A stretch of DNA of 49,428 nucleotides from Paracoccaceae bacterium (lineage in GTDB: Bacteria; Pseudomonadota; Alphaproteobacteria; Rhodobacterales; Rhodobacteraceae), in NCBI GenBank assembly GCA_024742575.1, contig JANSYF010000020.1, positions 1 through 49,428 of the forward strand. Reading direction: 5' to 3'. Both the position numbers and the translations under genes were made by a program. Each line of letters opens with the position of its first letter. Positions within the stretch are counted from its first letter, which is position 1. Below the pieces are notes generated by a model, which saw only the letters and a program-made list of their open reading frames with translations, ran no database searches and was not told the origin of the DNA. Positions 26,927-34,532 of this stretch are shown here, piece after piece.

Positions 26927-27415
26927 ATGCCTTTCACGCAGGATATCGCGGCCACGTATCGGGGGCCGGGCAAGGTGGTGCGTCGTCTGGTGAATGCCGG
27001 ACAGCGCGAAGACCGCGCTTTGGCGATCCTGATGGGGGCGTGTGCGATCCTGTTCATCGCGCGCTGGCCCGCGTTGGCCCGTCAGGCGCATCTTGAGGGG
27101 CTGGAGTTAAACATGCTCTTGGGTGGCACATTGATGGCGACGGTGTTTCTGGCACCGTTGCTGTTTTACGTGCTGGCCTTTGTCGCACACCTGATCGCGC
27201 GGGCGGTTGGCGGGCAGGGGCCGTCCTACAACGCGCGGATCGCTTTGTTCTGGGGGCTTTTGGCGTCGTCGCCGCTGATCCTGCTGAACGGGTTGGTTGC
27301 GGGGTATATCGGCGCGGGCATTCAGTTGACCATCGTCGGCCTGATCTGGTTTTGCGTGTTCATGTGGTTCTGGATTTCGGGCATGCTAGCCGCCTATCGC
27401 GGAGCCGCTGCGTGA
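26927..27415 (+). CDS. Yip1-like integral membrane protein (first of a pair)
   Basis: The 162-residue protein has about four hydrophobic segments (for example ALAILMGACAILFIARW, LLFYVLAFVAHLIARAV) and the general look of the YIP1 family. No catalytic motif is visible. It starts six bases after sufD and ends in a GTGA overlap with a second protein of the same type. The link to Fe-S assembly is only positional. Confidence 0.7.
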   Translation: MPFTQDIAATYRGPGKVVRRLVNAGQREDRALAILMGACAILFIARWPALARQAHLEGLELNMLLGGTLMATVFLAPLLFYVLAFVAHLIARAVGGQGPSYNARIALFWGLLASSPLILLNGLVAGYIGAGIQLTIVGLIWFCVFMWFWISGMLAAYRGAAA

Positions 27416-28002
27416 CGTTGGCCGGGTTTCTTCGGTTGGCGGTCAACACCGTGTCGGCGCCGCGTGATGTTGCGCGGCTGCTATTGGCGATGAACCTGCC
27501 GACGCAGGCTTTATGGCTGGCCTTTGCGTTGGTGATCGTGCTGAACACGCTGATGTTTTCGGCTTCGCTGATGTTGGTGCCTGCAGACGACATGTTTGGC
27601 CCTGTGCTGGCCAATCCGACTGTGTTCGGCGCGATGCTGGCGGTGTCCGTTGCGGCGTTGATTGTGGCGGTGACACTGTGCGGCAGGCCGCTGGGTGGCC
27701 GCGCGGGCTATGCACAGATGGCCATTCTCGTGATCTGGATGCAGGCACTACGAGTGTTGTTGCAAGGCCTCGTTGCGGTTGTCGGGCCATTAAGCCTGTT
27801 TCTGTCGGGGATTCTGATCAGCGCCGGGTCGGTGTTGGGCATCTGGATCTTCGTGAACTTCATTGATGTGGCCCACGAGACCAATAGCCTGCTACGCGCA
27901 GGTTTGGTCTTGTTGTTGGCCGTTGTGGGTATGATGCTGGGGCTGAGTATGATCTTCAGTCTTCTTGGCGTGTCGACCGGAGGAATTCCTGGATATGTAT
28001 GA
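27412..28002 (+). CDS. Yip1-like integral membrane protein (second of a pair)
   Basis: The 196-residue protein has five or more hydrophobic segments and a family-typical FVNFIDVAHETNS near the C-terminal third. The GTG start at 27412 overlaps the previous stop and has GGAG at good distance. Its last eight bases overlap the start of sufS, so translation is coupled on both sides. Function unknown. Confidence 0.7.
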   Translation: MTLAGFLRLAVNTVSAPRDVARLLLAMNLPTQALWLAFALVIVLNTLMFSASLMLVPADDMFGPVLANPTVFGAMLAVSVAALIVAVTLCGRPLGGRAGYAQMAILVIWMQALRVLLQGLVAVVGPLSLFLSGILISAGSVLGIWIFVNFIDVAHETNSLLRAGLVLLLAVVGMMLGLSMIFSLLGVSTGGIPGYV

Positions 28003-29215
28003 TGTCACCGAAATCCGCCGCGATTTCCCGATCCTGTCGCGTGAGGTGAATGGCAAGCCTTTGGTTTATCTCGACAACGGGGCCAGTGCGCAGAAACCGC
28101 AGGTGGTGATCGACGCGATCACTCGGGCCTATGGCGAAGAGTATTCCAATGTGCATCGCGGGTTGCATTACCTGTCGAACCTCGCCACCGAAAAATACGA
28201 GAGCACGCGCGGTGTGATTGCAAAGTTCTTGGGCGTGAAAGACGAAGACGAAATCGTCATGAACACCGGCACCACGATGGGGATCAACACCGTCGCCTAT
28301 GGTTGGGGCATGCCGAACCTGCAGGCGGGTGATGAAATCATCCTTTCGGTGATGGAGCATCATGCCAATATCGTGCCTTGGCATTTCCTGCGCGAACGGC
28401 AGGGCGTTGTGATCAAGTGGGTCGATGTGGACAGCACTGGATATCTGGACCCCGAGGCGGTGATCGCCGCAATGGGCCCTAAGACCAAGTTGGTTGCGGT
28501 CACGCATTTGTCTAACGTGTTGGGGACTGTGGTGGATGTGAAGACCATCTGCCAAGCAGCGCGCGAGCGCGGGATTGCAACGCTGGTCGACGGATCACAG
28601 GCGGCGGTGCACATGCCCGTCAATGTCGAAGAGATTGGCTGTGATTTTTACGCCATCACGGGGCACAAGCTGTATGGCCCGTCCGGGTCGGGTGCGATCT
28701 ACATGAAGAAGGCGCGGATGGCGCAGATGCAGCCCTTCCTTGGCGGTGGCGACATGATCCGCGAGGTCCACAAAGACGAGGTGACGTGGAATGACGCGCC
28801 CATGATGTTTGAGGCGGGCACGCCCGGCATCGTGCAGCAGATCGGGCTTGGGGTTGCGCTGGACTACATGATGGGGATCGGCATGGACAACATCGCCGCC
28901 CACGAGAAAAAGCTGCGCGACTATGCACGCACGCGCCTCGATGGCCTGAATTGGCTGCAAGTGCAGGGCACAACGCCTGACAAGGCGGCAATCTTCAGTT
29001 TCACGCTGGATGGCGCAGCACATGCGCATGACATCTCGACCATCCTTGATAAAAAGGGTGTCGCGGTGCGGGCGGGGCAGCACTGTACGGGGCCACTGAT
29101 GGATCATCTGGGGCTGACCGCGACGTGCCGGGCGTCATTTGCGATGTATAATACGGAAGAAGAAGTGGACAAACTGGTAGATGCGCTTGAACTGGCGCAT
29201 GATCTTTTTGCCTGA
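27995..29215 (+). CDS. sufS: Cysteine desulfurase SufS
   Basis: SufS supplies persulfide sulfur for the SUF system. The PLP lysine is in ITGHKLYGPSGSG (Lys225), the EHHAN motif is at 121-125 and the active cysteine in RAGQHCTGP (Cys364); the 406-residue length is standard. I start at the ATG at 27995, with GGAGG eleven bases upstream, inside the end of the Yip1-like gene. No sufE or sufU partner is adjacent. Confidence 0.95.
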   Translation: MYDVTEIRRDFPILSREVNGKPLVYLDNGASAQKPQVVIDAITRAYGEEYSNVHRGLHYLSNLATEKYESTRGVIAKFLGVKDEDEIVMNTGTTMGINTVAYGWGMPNLQAGDEIILSVMEHHANIVPWHFLRERQGVVIKWVDVDSTGYLDPEAVIAAMGPKTKLVAVTHLSNVLGTVVDVKTICQAARERGIATLVDGSQAAVHMPVNVEEIGCDFYAITGHKLYGPSGSGAIYMKKARMAQMQPFLGGGDMIREVHKDEVTWNDAPMMFEAGTPGIVQQIGLGVALDYMMGIGMDNIAAHEKKLRDYARTRLDGLNWLQVQGTTPDKAAIFSFTLDGAAHAHDISTILDKKGVAVRAGQHCTGPLMDHLGLTATCRASFAMYNTEEEVDKLVDALELAHDLFA

Positions 29216-29229
29216 AGTGGGGGAACAGA

Positions 29230-29658
29230 ATGCCTAACCTATCCTTGCGCCGCGCGCGCAGCATTATCCGAAAGACGCTTGAGGCAGGACGTGCGGCTGA
29301 ACTGAAGCCTCTTGCCGTTATCGTTCTGGATGCGGGCGGCAATGTGCAGGCGTTCGAACGCGAGGACGGCGCCAGCCCCGGTCGTTTCCAGATCGCGCAC
29401 GGTAAAGCTTACGGCACGGTGATGCTGGGTATGGCAGGGACTGCGCAAAAGGGCCGGGCCGAAGAGCAGGCGTATTTCATCACGGCTGCGGGGGCCGCAC
29501 TGGATGGCCAGATGGTGCCTGTACCGGGTGGTGTTCTGGTGCGCGATGTCAAGGGCAACGTCTTGGGCGCGGTTGGTGTGACTGGCGACACGTCGGACAA
29601 TGATGCCGCAGCCGCAAAGGCCGGGATTGAAGCCGCGGGATTGACCGCGGAAATATAA
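29230..29658 (+). CDS. GlcG/HbpS-like (DUF336) protein
   Basis: The 142-residue protein matches the GlcG/HbpS fold: LSLRRARSIIRKTLEAG, then PLAVIVLDAGGNVQAFEREDG, GKAYGTVMLG, a GGVLVRD segment and a GAVGVTGDTSDNDA end. HbpS of Streptomyces binds haem and ferrous iron extracellularly; this copy lacks a signal peptide. Following sufS by 14 bases, it probably belongs to the same transcript, where haem or iron binding would fit, but that is inference. Confidence 0.8.
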   Translation: MPNLSLRRARSIIRKTLEAGRAAELKPLAVIVLDAGGNVQAFEREDGASPGRFQIAHGKAYGTVMLGMAGTAQKGRAEEQAYFITAAGAALDGQMVPVPGGVLVRDVKGNVLGAVGVTGDTSDNDAAAAKAGIEAAGLTAEI

Positions 29659-29670
29659 GGAAATCGGATT

Positions 29671-30453
29671 ATGGCGCGGCCCGTCGTCGGCATCATCGGC
29701 AACCAGTACCTGATCAACGATCAGTACCCTGCGCATGCGGGAGGGTCGATGAACTCGGAAGCGGTGGCGAAAGTGGCGGAATGCATGCCCTTGTTGGTAC
29801 CTGCGGACCCGCGTTTCCTATCTGTGGATGAATTGCTTGAGGTGTGCGACGGATTCTTACTCACCGGCGGTAGACCCAATGTGCATCCCGAGGAATACGG
29901 CGAAGCTGAAACAGAGGCGCATGGCGCGTTCGACCGGGCACGCGATGCGATCACCTTACCTTTGGTGCGGGCTTGTGTAGAGCGGGGTCAGCCGTTTCTG
30001 GGCATTTGCCGTGGGTTTCAGGAAGTGAACGTCGCCATGGGAGGGACGTTGCACCCAGAGATCCGCGATCTGCCTGGACGGATGAACCACCGGATGCCGC
30101 CTGATGGCACGCTGGAGGAAAAGTTCGCCCTGCGCCACGTGGTGACGTTGCAAGAGGGTGGCGTATTCCACCGGCTTTTCGGGTCTGCCGAGGTGATGAC
30201 GAACACGCTACATGGGCAGGGGATCAAGACGGCTGGCACCCGCATCGTGATCGAGGGGCATGCGCCTGACGGGACGCCCGAGGCGACCTATGTGAAGGAT
30301 GCGCCGGGGTTTACCCTGTCGGTGCAATGGCACCCGGAATGGGACGCGGCCAATGATCCGGTTTCCCGACCGCTGTTCCAAGCGTTCGGCGATGCGGTTC
30401 GGGCCTGGGCACGCCGTGAGACCGTGGGCGGACACCGCGTTGACGCAGTGTAA
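29671..30453 (+). CDS. Class I glutamine amidotransferase-like hydrolase (PuuD type)
   Basis: The 260-residue protein has the peptidase C26 pattern: LLTGGRPNVHPEEYG, the nucleophile in GICRGFQE (Cys113), the LHGQG motif and the catalytic His-Glu in VQWHPEW. PuuD hydrolyses gamma-glutamyl-gamma-aminobutyrate in putrescine breakdown; relatives act on other gamma-glutamyl compounds. The gene lies 12 bases after the GlcG/HbpS-like gene, at the end of the suf gene run, and is followed by a palindrome and the convergent kynU. Confidence 0.85.
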   Translation: MARPVVGIIGNQYLINDQYPAHAGGSMNSEAVAKVAECMPLLVPADPRFLSVDELLEVCDGFLLTGGRPNVHPEEYGEAETEAHGAFDRARDAITLPLVRACVERGQPFLGICRGFQEVNVAMGGTLHPEIRDLPGRMNHRMPPDGTLEEKFALRHVVTLQEGGVFHRLFGSAEVMTNTLHGQGIKTAGTRIVIEGHAPDGTPEATYVKDAPGFTLSVQWHPEWDAANDPVSRPLFQAFGDAVRAWARRETVGGHRVDAV

Positions 30454-30471
30454 GTCTCCGTTGACGGAGAC
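30454..30471. terminator. 2-base-centre palindrome between converging operons
   Basis: Arms GTCTCCGT and ACGGAGAC surround TG, immediately after the stop of the PuuD-like gene and ten bases before the kynU stop. There is no T-run. It has the same design as the palindromes at 17744-17797 and 34421-34462; a role at transcript ends is inferred. Confidence 0.5.
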
Positions 30472-30480
30472 CCGCGCGCC

Positions 30481-31674
30481 TCAGGTAACCGCTTTGCGCT
30501 GTTTGAATTCGGGTGTGTCCCAAAGCCGGTCGCGCATGATGGTCGCAAGGATCTCGACCGCCTGATCCACATCCCCAAGGCTGAGATAAAGCGGCGTGAA
30601 GCCAAAGCGCATGATGTCGGGCGCGCGGAAATCGCCGATCACCTTGTGGGCGATAAGGGCCTGCATGGCGGCATAACCGTCTTCGAATTTGAAGCTGACC
30701 TGCGATCCGCGTTCTACCGCGTCGCGTGGGCTTGCGAGGGTCAGATCGGGGCAGGTGGCCTCAACCCCCGCGATGAACCGCTCAGACAGTTCGATGGACC
30801 GGGTGCGCAGGTCTTGCAGGTCAACATCGTCCCAAACATCAAGCGCGGCGTCCAAGGCCGCCATCTGCACGATCGGGGGCGTGCCAACGCGCATACGGGA
30901 AATGCCTGCGCCTGGTTTGTAGCCAAGGTCGAACGCGAAGGGGCTGTCATGCCCCAGCCAGCCCGAGAGTGCGGGCAACGCCATATCGGCATGGCGGGGT
31001 GACACGTAGATGAACGCAGGCGCACCGGGGCCGCCATTGAGGTATTTGTAGGTGCAGCCGACCGCGAAATCGGCGTTGACCCCGGCCAGATCGACCGGGA
31101 TCGCGCCTGCGGAATGCGCGAGATCCCAGACGGTTACGATGCCGTGCTCATGTGCTTTGGCGGTGAGCGTAGCCATGTCGTGTTTGCGCCCGGTGCGGTA
31201 ATCCACCTCGGTGATCAGGGTCACCGCGATCTCGTCGGTGATGGCGGCCTCGACCTCTTCGGGTGCGACGAGGCGCAATTCATAGTCCGGCCCAAGGAGC
31301 GAGATCAGACCTTCGGCCATGTAAAGGTCGGATGGGAAATTGCCGGTGTCCGACAGGATTACGCGGCGGTCCGGGTTCATCTTGATCGCGGCCGCGAGGG
31401 CCTGAAACACCTTGATCGACAGCGTGTCGCCCACCACAACGTGACCCGGCGCGGCCCCGATCAGACGCCCGGTCCGGTCGCCCAGACGCGCTGGCATCTC
31501 CATCCAGCCGCAGGCGTTCCACCCGGTGATGAGGTGATCGCCCCATTCCTCGGTCACGGTCTGTGCCACGCGAGCCGCCGCCGATTTCGGCAATGGCCCC
31601 AAAGAATTGCCGTCGAGATAGATCATGCCTTCGGGCAAGTGAAACGCGGCGCGGGTGGCGGTGAAATCGGTCAT
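30481..31674 (-). CDS. kynU: Kynureninase
   Basis: This PLP enzyme cleaves kynurenine to anthranilate and alanine in tryptophan breakdown. The family start YLDGNSLGPLP (19-29), the WDLAHSAGA aspartate-histidine region (183-191) and the PLP lysine in GCTYKYLNGGPGAPAF (Lys210) are clear. I start at the ATG at 31674 (397 aa, preceded by GGA), 19 bases after kynA, instead of the open frame to 31770. Confidence 0.95.
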   Translation of the reverse strand: MTDFTATRAAFHLPEGMIYLDGNSLGPLPKSAAARVAQTVTEEWGDHLITGWNACGWMEMPARLGDRTGRLIGAAPGHVVVGDTLSIKVFQALAAAIKMNPDRRVILSDTGNFPSDLYMAEGLISLLGPDYELRLVAPEEVEAAITDEIAVTLITEVDYRTGRKHDMATLTAKAHEHGIVTVWDLAHSAGAIPVDLAGVNADFAVGCTYKYLNGGPGAPAFIYVSPRHADMALPALSGWLGHDSPFAFDLGYKPGAGISRMRVGTPPIVQMAALDAALDVWDDVDLQDLRTRSIELSERFIAGVEATCPDLTLASPRDAVERGSQVSFKFEDGYAAMQALIAHKVIGDFRAPDIMRFGFTPLYLSLGDVDQAVEILATIMRDRLWDTPEFKQRKAVT

Positions 31675-31693
31675 GTCATCCCTTTCCAGGGTC

Positions 31694-32527
31694 TTATAGT
31701 TTGGTCCGCAGGTGCCAGAGATCGGGGAAAAGCTCAACCTCGAGCATGCGCTTGAGATAGGACACGCCACCCGTCCCCCCGGTGCCGCGTTTGAGGCCGA
31801 TCACCCGCTCCACCGTGGTGACATGGTTAAAGCGCCAGCGGCGGAAGTAATCCTCCAGATCGACCAGCTTTTCCGCCAGTTCATAGAGATCCCAATACCG
31901 GCTTGGGTCACGATAGATTTCGGCCCAAGCCGCCTGCACATCTTCGTTCGGCTCGTGTGGTTTTGTCTTGTCGCGGTTCAGCGCACCCTCTGGCACAGCC
32001 ACGGCCTGCGCCAGGAGCGCTAAAGCGCAATCGTAGAGTGACGGCTTTTGCATTTCGGCGGCAAGCCGTTGCATCAAGTCGGGTCGGTGCGCATGGGGTT
32101 TAATCATGGCAGGGTTGCGGTTTCCCAGCAGAAACTCGATCTCGCGATACTGCGCGGACTGAAAGCCCGAGCTTTGGCCAAGGCTTTCGCGGAAGGTGGT
32201 GTAGTCGCTTGGGGTCATGGTGCGTAGCACGTCCCACGCGGAATTAAGCTGTTCGAAGATACGCGAGACCCGTGACAAGAGCTTGAATGCAGGGCGGATA
32301 TCGGCACCTGAAAGCGTTTCGCGGGCAGCGTGAAGTTCATGCAGTGCCAGCCGCATCCAAAGCTCTGACGTCTGGTGTTGAACGATGAACAGCAATTCAT
32401 CATGCGCGCTGCTGAGCGGGTGCTGGGCATCAAGAACCGCATCCAAGCCCAGATAATCCGTGTAGGACATGCGCCCGTCAAAGGACATTTGCGCACCATC
32501 GCGGGCGGGATCGTATGGGTCGCTCAA
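31694..32527 (-). CDS. kynA: Tryptophan 2,3-dioxygenase
   Basis: This haem enzyme opens the indole ring of tryptophan to give N-formylkynurenine. [16 protein letters not shown] (42-57) with the distal histidine, and the C-terminal [10 protein letters not shown] and [11 protein letters not shown] motifs, identify it. The best start is a TTG at 32527 that overlaps the SDR stop (TTGA) and follows a G-rich Shine-Dalgarno, giving [14 protein letters not shown], as relatives begin. An ATG at 32488 lacks a ribosome binding site. Confidence 0.93.
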   Translation of the reverse strand: MSDPYDPARDGAQMSFDGRMSYTDYLGLDAVLDAQHPLSSAHDELLFIVQHQTSELWMRLALHELHAARETLSGADIRPAFKLLSRVSRIFEQLNSAWDVLRTMTPSDYTTFRESLGQSSGFQSAQYREIEFLLGNRNPAMIKPHAHRPDLMQRLAAEMQKPSLYDCALALLAQAVAVPEGALNRDKTKPHEPNEDVQAAWAEIYRDPSRYWDLYELAEKLVDLEDYFRRWRFNHVTTVERVIGLKRGTGGTGGVSYLKRMLEVELFPDLWHLRTKL

Positions 32528-33279
32528 AATTCGCCCCCGGCGATCTGGATTGCCTGACCGTTGACGCTGCCTGAATTGGGCGCGCATAGCCAAAGTGCGG
32601 CCTCGGCCACTTCCTCAGGTGCAATCAATCGACCATGTGGGTTTGCCCCGACCATGACAGCGCGGGCGTCGTCTTTGTTCATTCCGGTGCGGGCCATGAT
32701 ACGGTCGATGTTTTGGGGGACGATGTCTGTGTCCACATAGGCGGGGCAGATCGCGTTGAAGGTGTAAGGCTTGCCAAGATAGTCGGCGGCCAGCCCCCGG
32801 ATCAGCCCGATCATCGCGTGTTTTGATGCGGTGTAGCAGGGTGCGCCTTTAAGGCCGCGCAGTCCCGCTATGGAACTGATGGCGATAACGCGGCCCCAGT
32901 CGGTTTGGTGCATCGATTTCAGGCTTTCGCGGATCGTCAGGAAGGTGCCATCAAGGTTGGTCGCCATCATGTTGCGCCAAAACGCCATGTCCATCTTGTG
33001 CAGCGCCCGGCCCTCGGCGATGCCTGCATTGGGTACGCAAATTTGAATTGGGCCCTGTGCGGCGACCGCGCTGGCGATGCCATCAATCACGGATGCCTCG
33101 TCCTGAACATCCATGACCAGCGCGTGTAGACCGTGTTTATCGGCCGCGGCGTCCAGCACCTCAGCGCGCCGTCCAGTGATTGTCACTTCGGCGCCCGCGC
33201 CCTTCAACGCAACCGCGATGGCCAGGCCGATGCCCGTTCCGCCGCCCGTAATCAATGCATGTTTGCCGGTGAGTGTCAT
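32524..33279 (-). CDS. SDR family oxidoreductase at the head of the kyn operon
   Basis: This classical short-chain dehydrogenase (251 aa) has the cofactor motif [12 protein letters not shown] in place of NNAG, serines in AISSIAG, the catalytic YTASK and a C-terminal [14 protein letters not shown]. It resembles 3-hydroxybutyrate dehydrogenase-type SDRs (the [10 protein letters not shown] stretch). It is translationally coupled to kynA, which suggests a role near tryptophan or aromatic breakdown, but no step of the standard pathway needs it. The ATG at 33279 has GGAGG upstream. Confidence 0.87.
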   Translation of the reverse strand: MTLTGKHALITGGGTGIGLAIAVALKGAGAEVTITGRRAEVLDAAADKHGLHALVMDVQDEASVIDGIASAVAAQGPIQICVPNAGIAEGRALHKMDMAFWRNMMATNLDGTFLTIRESLKSMHQTDWGRVIAISSIAGLRGLKGAPCYTASKHAMIGLIRGLAADYLGKPYTFNAICPAYVDTDIVPQNIDRIMARTGMNKDDARAVMVGANPHGRLIAPEEVAEAALWLCAPNSGSVNGQAIQIAGGEF

Positions 33280-33363
33280 GTCGCCTCCCAAGTGCTTTTG
33301 GCTTGACCGTATAGGTCTGGTCGCTAGTGGCAAGATGGCCCACCTGCAAGGGGTTGCTTTTCC

Positions 33364-33381
33364 CATTCATATTCGTGAATG
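33364..33381. promoter_or_regulatory. Inverted repeat between the kyn operon and the MBL-fold gene
   Basis: CATTCA and TGAATG flank six bases. A second small repeat, GACC-GTATA-GGTC, lies at 33305-33317. Both sit in a 127-base divergent region where operators are expected. No regulator can be named. Confidence 0.3.
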
Positions 33382-33406
33382 TGTTTGTGACCACAGGAGG
33401 AGCGTC

Positions 33407-34354
33407 ATGCGTATCATTTCCACCCTCGCCATCGGCTGTGCCGCACAAATGGCTATCGCTAGTGAAGACATTGCTGACAAATACCCGCAGTCCGAGCTTT
33501 ACAACAAACCGGTGGAGGTGATCCCACATGTCTTTTCGGCCATCGGTGCCACCGCGCCGCCGACCTATGAAAACTCGGGCCACAACAACAACCTGAGCTT
33601 TGTTCTTACTGGCGATGGTGTGGTGGTGATCAATGGCGGCGCATCTGCTCGGCTGGCCAAAGCGCTACATGACGAGATCAAGACCATCACCGATCAGCCG
33701 GTGAAGCTGGTCATCAACGAAAACGGGCAGGGCCATGCGGTGCTTGGCAACTCCTATTGGGCGGAGCTGGGTGTTGATATCCTTGCCCACGAGGATGCAA
33801 TTGCCGTGGTCGAGGCGGATGGCGATTTCATCCTGCAGGGCATGCAACGCTATAACCGTGACAAGGCCGAGGGCACCACGGTCGTGCCAGCGAACCTGAG
33901 CTTCTCGGACAAATACATGGTCGAAATGGGCGACGTGACGTTGGAGGTGCTGCATCTTGGCCCGGCGCATGATCCCGGCGATGTGCAGGTCTGGATCCCG
34001 CAATGGGGGATCGTGATCGCGGGCGACATTGCTTTCCATGAACGCATGCCGCCGATTTTCCCGGAAACAGACACGGACGCGTGGATCGAAACCTTTGATG
34101 GTCCGTTCACGGCGCTTGGTGCGACTTACGTGATTCCCGGTCATGGGCACCCGACGAACATGGCGCAGGTGACGCGCTACACCAGCGATTACATCAAAGA
34201 TCTGCGCGCCAAGATCGGCGCTCATATCGAAGAGGGCGGCGATTTGGCCAGCGCCTATTACGTGGACCAATCCAACTGGGCACATCTTGATACGTTCGAG
34301 GAACTGGCGACCAAGAACGCAGGCCGGGTCTTTGAAGAGATGGAATGGGAATAA
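33407..34354 (+). CDS. MBL-fold protein with degenerate metal-binding motif, exported
   Basis: The 315-residue protein has an N-terminal signal-like segment (to about residue 19) and a metallo-beta-lactamase fold with the late ligand regions GPAHDPGDVQVW, IAGDIAFH and PGHGHPT. The hallmark HxHxDH is absent: residues 104-110 read NENGQGH where a THxHxDH would stand, so the first metal site is mostly lost. GGAGGAG before the ATG at 33407 fixes the start. It may be a divergent hydrolase with one metal, or a binding protein. It is divergent from the kyn operon. Confidence 0.8.
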   Translation: MRIISTLAIGCAAQMAIASEDIADKYPQSELYNKPVEVIPHVFSAIGATAPPTYENSGHNNNLSFVLTGDGVVVINGGASARLAKALHDEIKTITDQPVKLVINENGQGHAVLGNSYWAELGVDILAHEDAIAVVEADGDFILQGMQRYNRDKAEGTTVVPANLSFSDKYMVEMGDVTLEVLHLGPAHDPGDVQVWIPQWGIVIAGDIAFHERMPPIFPETDTDAWIETFDGPFTALGATYVIPGHGHPTNMAQVTRYTSDYIKDLRAKIGAHIEEGGDLASAYYVDQSNWAHLDTFEELATKNAGRVFEEMEWE

Positions 34355-34369
34355 GAGCTTCGGCCTAAT

Positions 34370-34421
34370 ATTCTTCTTTTTACAAATATGCCGGGGAGTT
34401 TGAGGGGCTGGCCCCTCAAAC
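34370..34421 (-). repeat. Composite intergenic element, copy B (inverted)
   Basis: Read on the minus strand: a hairpin with arms GTTTGAGGGG and CCCCTCAAAC (34398-34421), then CTCCCCGG, CATATTTG and TAAAAAGAAGAAT (down to 34370). It has the same order of parts as at 20776-20827. It lies just after the MBL-fold gene. Confidence 0.6.
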
Positions 34422-34462
34422 GTTTCCGTTAACGGAAACGGAAGATGCGTTGACGCATCTTC
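34421..34462. repeat. Two tandem palindromes with 2-base centres
   Basis: 34421-34440 is a perfect palindrome with arm CGTTTCCGT and centre TA. 34441-34462 has arms GAAGATGCGT and ACGCATCTTC around TG. They abut each other and the hairpin of the composite element, making three consecutive stem-loops upstream of betC. The pair design repeats that at 17744-17797. Confidence 0.7.
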
Positions 34463-34532
34463 GCCGGGCTCGGATTGACGCCATCGCCTGATCACACCAG
34501 TGTCGCGCCAAACACAACGCGAAGGGGCGATC

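Noticed and set aside
20285-30453. Suf region as a recently acquired island
   Set aside because: Codon use and composition look like the neighbours, no integrase or repeats flank it, and the order resembles the operon I recall from other Rhodobacterales.
33407-34354. MBL-fold gene as a pseudogene
   Set aside because: The frame is intact with signal peptide, strong ribosome binding site and conserved late motifs; only the first metal motif differs.
17744-34462. CRISPR-like array from repeated palindromes
   Set aside because: The palindromes are unevenly spaced, differ in arm sequence and have no spacers or cas genes.
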